From the NCBI RefSeq assembly GCF_001896205.1, contig NZ_MPNU01000001.1, positions 2,210,215 to 2,274,214 on the forward strand: DNA of 64,000 nucleotides. The letters run 5' to 3'. The notes beneath the pieces are model-generated. The model had not been told where the DNA came from. It saw only the letters and a list, made by a program, of their open reading frames with translations, and searched no databases. The stretch is from Edwardsiella piscicida. GTDB lineage: Bacteria > Pseudomonadota > Gammaproteobacteria > Enterobacterales > Enterobacteriaceae. The position numbers and the translations under genes are program-made. Positions 59,695 to 64,000 of this stretch are shown here, piece by piece (within the stretch, counting starts at the first letter, position 1; each line of letters opens with the position of its first letter).

Positions 59695-61070
59695 AGGGCC
59701 GCCCTGGCGGCCGCCAGCCAGCGGCTCAGCATCCGCGGGCGCTGGGCGAAATGAACGTGTAGATAGCTGGCAAAGGCGCTGCCGACCTGCCATCCCCCGT
59801 CCCACGCCTGGGTGGTCACCCCATCGCGCACTTTGCGACACGCCAGCAGCGCGGGGGGGTGGGGGGAAAAGTCGGAGTAGTGGAACTCATGTCCGCGCAG
59901 CGTTTCGCCGCTATCCGCCAGCAGCGTCGGCTGACGCGCCTGCGCCTCGCAGTAGCCAAAGCGGGTCAGCCGTTGCCCCATTTTACTGTGACCGGGAATA
60001 ATATTGGCCATCGGGTGGATCGCCCCGTCGGCATCCTCCAGCGAGCTGCCCAGGTACATCAGCCCGCCGCACTCGGCGTAGATCGCCGCGCCGCGCCGGT
60101 GCGCCGCGCGCAGGCTCGCCAGCATCGGTGCGTTGGCCGCCAGCCTCTCGGCATACAGCTCCGGGTAGCCGCCGCCCAGCCACACCATCTGGCAGTCGGG
60201 CAGCTGGGCGTCATGCAGGGGGCTAAAGCGGACGATCTCGACGCCCGTGCGTTCGAGCAGCGCAACGTTGTCCGGGTAATAGAAGTTGAACGCCTCATCC
60301 TCGGCCATGGCCAGCGTCAATCCGCGGCCGGCGTCGGCGGCGGGCAGCGCAGGCCAGGCGCCGGGCGGCAGCGACGCCATCGGGCACAGGGAGAGTAAGC
60401 GATCGATATCCAGGGTGCGTTCGAGCGCGGCGGCAAACGCCTGCCAGGGCTGCGCCCGCACGACGGACTCCCGGGCCGTCACCAGGCCGAGGTGGCGCTC
60501 AGGCAGGGAAACGCCCGCCATCTGCGGGATATAGCCGAGCACGGGAATGGCGCAGTAGTGTTCGATGGCCGTTTTAAGCAGCGCGAAATGCGCCTCGCTG
60601 TTGACGCGATTCACCATCACGCCCGCGATATTCAACGTGGGATCAAAGTGCTGAAAGCCCATCACCGTGGCGGCAATCGAGGTGGAGACCGCCTTGCCAT
60701 CCACCAGGAGGATCACTGGGCAGCCGAGCTGCTTGGCCATCCCCGCGCTGCTGCAGTAGTTCGGATCGGTGCCGTAGCCGTCATACAGCCCCATCACCCC
60801 CTCGATGACCGCGACGTCGGCCCCCTGCATCCGTTCGCCAAACAGCGCGTTAAGCGTCGGTGCGGGCAGCATAAAGCTATCGAGGTTGCGGGAGGCGGTG
60901 CCGCACACGGCCGTATGCCAGCCGGTATCGAGGTAGTCCGGCCCCACTTTGTACGGCTGAACGCGCAGCCCACGCTGTTTCAATAGACTCAGCAATCCCA
61001 GCGTCACCGTGGTTTTGCCACAGCCGCTGCCGGTGCCCGCCAGAACGAACGCGTACTGCTGTGCCGCCAT
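59691..61070 (-). CDS. cbiA: Cobyrinate a,c-diamide synthase CbiA
   Basis: 459 residues. P-loop domain VLAGTGSGCGKTTVTLGLLSLL near 8-29, KVGPDYLDTGWH near 41, and a C-terminal glutamine amidotransferase domain with nucleophile Cys in IYAECGGLMYLG near 336-347 and His near FHYSDFSPH. It amidates carboxylates a and c of cobyrinate with glutamine and ATP. ATG 61070 is the normal CbiA start; it is the first gene of the operon, just below the B12 riboswitch. It overlaps cbiB by four bases. Confidence 0.95.
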   Translation of the reverse strand: MAAQQYAFVLAGTGSGCGKTTVTLGLLSLLKQRGLRVQPYKVGPDYLDTGWHTAVCGTASRNLDSFMLPAPTLNALFGERMQGADVAVIEGVMGLYDGYGTDPNYCSSAGMAKQLGCPVILLVDGKAVSTSIAATVMGFQHFDPTLNIAGVMVNRVNSEAHFALLKTAIEHYCAIPVLGYIPQMAGVSLPERHLGLVTARESVVRAQPWQAFAAALERTLDIDRLLSLCPMASLPPGAWPALPAADAGRGLTLAMAEDEAFNFYYPDNVALLERTGVEIVRFSPLHDAQLPDCQMVWLGGGYPELYAERLAANAPMLASLRAAHRRGAAIYAECGGLMYLGSSLEDADGAIHPMANIIPGHSKMGQRLTRFGYCEAQARQPTLLADSGETLRGHEFHYSDFSPHPPALLACRKVRDGVTTQAWDGGWQVGSAFASYLHVHFAQRPRMLSRWLAAARAAL

Positions 61071-61159
61071 GCCCCTGATCCTGTTCAGGGTGGTTGGAGG
61101 GTATAGATACACCGTTACCCAGTCTTGCGACTGTATGCATCAGATCAACCCACTTCCCA

Positions 61160-61345
61160 CCGAAGTTGTTGGTAGTTACCGACGGGCAGGTCTTCTGGCT
61201 TAGCGTCCTCCTCGCCCGTCCTTCCCAATCTTGCGATCAGTGGTGTACACGGGGTCGTCAGCATCACAGCAGCGGGGGCTGCGGGGGAGTTACACCCCCT
61301 TCCCTACCATTAATATGGCAAACCTGTCGGCTTATTACATGGTGA
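61160..61345 (-). promoter_or_regulatory. Cobalamin (B12) riboswitch of the cbi operon
   Basis: On the minus strand the B12 box AAGCCAGAAGACCTGCC lies at about 61185-61202. Upstream (higher coordinates) are the other conserved parts: CCACTG near 61235, a GC-rich stem around 61280-61310 and GGTAGGGAAG near 61305-61315, preceded by ACAGGTTTGCC near 61320-61330. It sits 90-275 bases before the cbiA ATG, where B12 binding can hide the ribosome-binding site. Boundaries are approximate. Confidence 0.88.
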
Positions 61346-61364
61346 GCGAGCAACGCTCGCTCAC
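61342..61364. terminator. Perfect 10-bp hairpin beside the riboswitch
   Basis: gtgagcgagc (61342-61351) and gctcgctcac (61355-61364) with a three-base loop. It touches the 5' edge of the riboswitch on the minus strand and has no T-run on either side. It could insulate the two divergent transcripts or shape the start of the riboswitch RNA. The remaining sequence to 61604 is an ordinary promoter-bearing gap. Confidence 0.45.
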
Positions 61365-61604
61365 CGTCACAAAGATCTCTTCATGCTCACGCCTGCGCGG
61401 CGCTCGTCGCCCATCACAGAAGTAAAGACGGCGCAATTTAGCATAAAAACCGCATGAGGGTACGTCTTCCACCCGTTATTATCATGCAAATAGCGTTGCC
61501 GCTGATTCTCAGACTATCACCATAGCACGCTTTTTCCCCACGCTCCCGCCGGCGCGGCAGGGCGAGGGTGAAAAGCGTGGCTTTCCTGCCGTCGCCATGC
61601 CACT

Positions 61605-62504
61605 ATGCGGCAAAATTATCGGTTCAAAGGTGAAGGCGTGGCCGTTGCGCAGTGCCCCGCCTCCTGCGGGGAGCTTATCCAGGGCTGGATCCTGGGCAGT
61701 GAAAAGCTGATCTCCTGCCCCATCGGGTGGTACAGCACCGTTGAAGTCAGCCGCGGCGCGCCGCGGGCGGACGAACGCCCCCTGGCCCGCGCCATGGTTA
61801 CGCGCCTATTGCAGCACTGGCGCTACCCGGCGCAGATGAGCCGCGAGATACGCATCGATATCCACTCCACCATTCCGGTGGCCAAGGGGATGGCCAGCAG
61901 CACGGCGGACATCGCCGCCACCGCCGTCGCCACCGCGCACCATCTGGGGCATACCCTGGATGAGGGGACGCTCGCCGCGCTTTGCGTCTCCCTGGAGCCC
62001 ACCGACAGCACCCTGTTTCGCCAGTTGACCCTGTTCGATCATAACGATGCCTCCACGCAAATCGCCTGCGCGGCGCCGCCCGCGCTCGATCTGCTGGTGC
62101 TGGAGAGCCCGCTGACGCTGCGCACGGCGGACTATCACCGCGCCGCGCGCCGGGCGGCGTTACAGGCCGGTGCCCCCGCGCTCCAGCGCGCCTGGGACAA
62201 GGTACAGGCGGCCTGCGCGACACAGGATCCCTATCGGATGGGCGAGGCCGCCACCCTCAGCGCCATCGCCAGCCAGCGGCTGCTGCCCAAGCCCGGCTTT
62301 GATGCGCTGCGGTCGCTGGTCGACGCCTGTGGGCTATATGGCATCAACGTGGCGCACAGCGGCAGCGTCGTCGGGCTGCTGCTGGATCGAGGCAAAAATG
62401 ACGTCGACGAGGTTAAGTGGCGGCTAACCCAACAGCGGCTTACCCGCCATTGGCCCGCGCAGCACCTGCTCAGCATGGTGCCGGGCGGAGTCACCCTGCT
62501 ATAG
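61605..62504 (+). CDS. pduX: L-threonine kinase PduX
   Basis: 299 residues, GHMP kinase family. QCPASCGELIQGWI near 16-29, the glycine/serine-rich ATP loop PVAKGMASSTADIAATAVA near 91-109, and a C-terminal GINVAHSGSVVGLLLD near 244. PduX makes L-threonine phosphate, which CobD decarboxylates to aminopropanol phosphate for CbiB. In Salmonella it is the last gene of the pdu operon; here no pdu genes are present and it diverges from the cbi operon. ATG 61605 is used; a GTG at 61638 is a possible shorter start. Confidence 0.9.
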   Translation: MRQNYRFKGEGVAVAQCPASCGELIQGWILGSEKLISCPIGWYSTVEVSRGAPRADERPLARAMVTRLLQHWRYPAQMSREIRIDIHSTIPVAKGMASSTADIAATAVATAHHLGHTLDEGTLAALCVSLEPTDSTLFRQLTLFDHNDASTQIACAAPPALDLLVLESPLTLRTADYHRAARRAALQAGAPALQRAWDKVQAACATQDPYRMGEAATLSAIASQRLLPKPGFDALRSLVDACGLYGINVAHSGSVVGLLLDRGKNDVDEVKWRLTQQRLTRHWPAQHLLSMVPGGVTLL

Positions 62505-63157
62505 CCGGCGCCCTCCCCACCTTGCCCTCTGCCCGCGGCGCGGCGGCGTAGTTGACCAACCGCGCGTGAATGTGCGCCTGGGGCACCGGATCCGGGGGCG
62601 CGGATTTGCCGACGTCGACGAGCCACACCTTGCCGTTATTCATGCCCCGCGCCTCGGATAAAATAGGCCGGTCCGCCGCGCAGGAGTGAATAATGCGGAT
62701 TGCCAGCGCATGCATTTCCCCGCCAATAATAAATAATGCCGTCGGTACTATTTATTCATTTGCGGAATAATTTTATGGCCTATATCGATGGAGTTATATC
62801 GCATTGATGACTAAAAACCGCAGCCTATCGCCGACCTGCGACGCGAAATAGGTCGATATCGCTTATCGAACCGCCCTATTTATGCCGCGCCCGCGCGTGT
62901 TTTTTATTGATGGAGTCGGGCTCAAGGCGCTGCGGCAGCGCGCTGCCACGCACCGCAGGCGGAAAAGCGGACGCGCCGACCTCTATCAACAATAATTAAA
63001 CAAATCACGACACACGCTACCAAATAAGCAATGTGCAGATACAATCATCTATATAAATCGATATAACCGACGCGACATAAGACTATTTAACGAAGACTAT
63101 CGTCATATCGCAAAAAGACGTTCTCCTTTCACTTTCGGCATATAAAGAGTGTGCGCA
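62505..63157. other. Gene-free 653-bp stretch
   Basis: The first 200 bases are GC-rich and carry a 74-codon minus-strand frame (62491-62715) without recognisable similarity or ribosome-binding site. From about 62730 composition drops sharply to AT-rich, interrupted near 62880-62980 by a GC-rich block containing an inverted ctgcggcagcgcgctgcc-type segment. The AT-rich end (62990-63150) is the likely promoter of the last gene. Nothing else recognised. Confidence 0.5.
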
Positions 63158-63886
63158 ATGAATATTAACGCCCTGCTGCATTTATTTCAGAAAAACCATA
63201 GTTACGATATAAACGACAATGCATCCAACCACGCCGACAGGGTGAATCTGGCCAGCTTTAGAAAAATATCAGAAGACAGCCATGATGCTCGCATTACATT
63301 CGATCTCACCATGCGTCAGTGCGATGACCTGCTAAAGCTTGGCTGCAATAAGCCGCTGGATAAAGTCCAGACGCTCTGCGATATCTGCACCGATTTAGCC
63401 AACAGGCTGATTATGGAGGCCACGTCTATCTCTCATGCCCGCCATGCGGTCAATCACCGCCTGGCGCAGGATATTGACTCCTATATCGGCTCACGCGCCA
63501 ATGCGGTGCTCGACGACGTGCGGCACCAGCGGCAGCGAGAGATCCCCAAAAACGCCCGCGCAGAGATCGTGCGATCGGCGATGCTCGAGGGCGGCTACGA
63601 AAAAATCGTGGAAGAGAAAAGCGATGATAAATTACTGAGCTTTGCCAGACCCGGCCTAACCGCCGAGATAAATATCTTAGCCGACCAAAAATTATCGTTA
63701 ACCAGCCGAGAAACCAACTATTTCAATAAAGAGATCAAACCGCTCATCTACGATCTCACCTACGATGCCATCGTCTCTCACCCCGAGATTGCTCAACAGC
63801 ACCTGCAGCAACAGCATTATATGCCAGCGGCGCAGGTATTAGCGCTGGTCAGAGAGAAAGCGGAGCGGTGGCTCGCGGAACATTGA
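63158..63886 (+). CDS. Unrecognised soluble protein
   Basis: 242 residues from ATG 63158 (an in-frame GTG at 63149 is too close to the AAGAG site). No signal peptide or membrane helix. Predicted largely alpha-helical and charged, with many Asp/Glu and Lys/Arg; a single basic segment RHQRQREIPKNARAEIVR lies near 122-139. The gene is clearly more AT-rich than the rest of the window and has an AT-rich leader, suggesting horizontal origin. An effector or regulator of host interaction is imaginable but unsupported; I recognise no family. Confidence 0.6.
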   Translation: MNINALLHLFQKNHSYDINDNASNHADRVNLASFRKISEDSHDARITFDLTMRQCDDLLKLGCNKPLDKVQTLCDICTDLANRLIMEATSISHARHAVNHRLAQDIDSYIGSRANAVLDDVRHQRQREIPKNARAEIVRSAMLEGGYEKIVEEKSDDKLLSFARPGLTAEINILADQKLSLTSRETNYFNKEIKPLIYDLTYDAIVSHPEIAQQHLQQQHYMPAAQVLALVREKAERWLAEH

Positions 63887-64000
63887 TCGCTGCCCGGTTC
63901 ATTATCCCTCCCCCGCGCGGCCGCTGCCCGCCTAAGGCCGTTCTCCCCCGCCGCCGGCGCGGCCTCAGCTCCCCCCGCCGCGAGGCAACCCCCCCCTTAC
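63887..64000. other. GC- and C-rich gap at the window end
   Basis: 114 bases after the last stop, rich in C-runs (several of five to six C). No T-tailed hairpin and no start of another gene were recognised. Confidence 0.4.

Noticed and set aside
62491..62715. 74-codon minus-strand frame after pduX
   Set aside because: No ribosome-binding site, no similarity I recognise, and it overlaps the pduX stop; a remnant cannot be excluded but is not supported.

Overview
The window is GC-rich bacterial DNA. It looks like a chromosomal segment of a member of the Enterobacterales. The best clues are a cobalamin operon in the exact gene order known from Salmonella (cbiABCDETFGHJKLMNQOP-cobU), a deoQKPX-type deoxyribose locus, mig-14, pliG and ykgO. 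An Edwardsiella-like fish or animal-associated genus is one possibility, but the sequence alone does not settle it. Coding density is high, almost all real genes sit in overlapping or closely spaced runs, and many long antisense frames are GC-driven shadows.

Layout. (1) 1-2508: the end of a gtrABC-type O-antigen glucosylation cassette. (2) 2560-3767: a small secreted Lys/His-rich protein and a GNAT acetyltransferase. (3) 4072-17775: one co-directional exopolysaccharide operon of twelve genes. It holds an initiating sugar-phosphate transferase, an outer-membrane beta-barrel, a short OPX lipoprotein, a chain-length protein with a degenerate kinase domain, flippase, polymerase, three glycosyltransferases, two accessory proteins and an acetyltransferase. 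(4) 17945-19865: an AT-richer patch with mig-14, a lipoprotein gene lacking a normal start codon, a 13-bp tandem repeat, and a Zur-type site before a ruined ykgM and an intact ykgO. (5) 20067-33400: an iron-regulated siderophore locus. It has an ABC importer, then a SbnG-like citrate synthase followed by pvsABCDE in the order known for vibrioferrin, a binding protein and a TonB-dependent receptor, with two Fur-like boxes. (6) 33451-37890: deoX-deoP-deoK with divergent deoQ. (7) 38123-44553: a secreted NTF2-like protein, then a partly decayed sigma-54 dependent organic-acid locus. Remnants of a CoA-transferase, an HMG-CoA-lyase-like enzyme and an aconitase-type large subunit lie before intact small subunit, PrpF-like isomerase, PrpR-type activator and MatC-like transporter genes. 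(8) 44893-46341: a TupA-like ATP-grasp protein and the g-type lysozyme inhibitor PliG. (9) 46392-62504: the anaerobic cobalamin operon on the minus strand under a B12 riboswitch, with pduX diverging from it. (10) 63158-63886: an unrecognised orphan.

How the genes work together. The EPS operon looks self-sufficient from initiation to export. The siderophore locus should make, export and re-import a citrate-based hydroxycarboxylate and may make its own citrate. The cbi operon builds cobinamide and PduX supplies threonine phosphate for the nucleotide loop, but cobS, cobT and cobD are not here. Points most worth a second look: the class-3-like OPX plus beta-barrel export pair, the added citrate synthase in a vibrioferrin-type cluster, the pair of near-identical 17-bp sites beside two sigma-54 promoters, the frameshift in a G6 tract of cbiB, and the lipoprotein whose start codon reads GTA.
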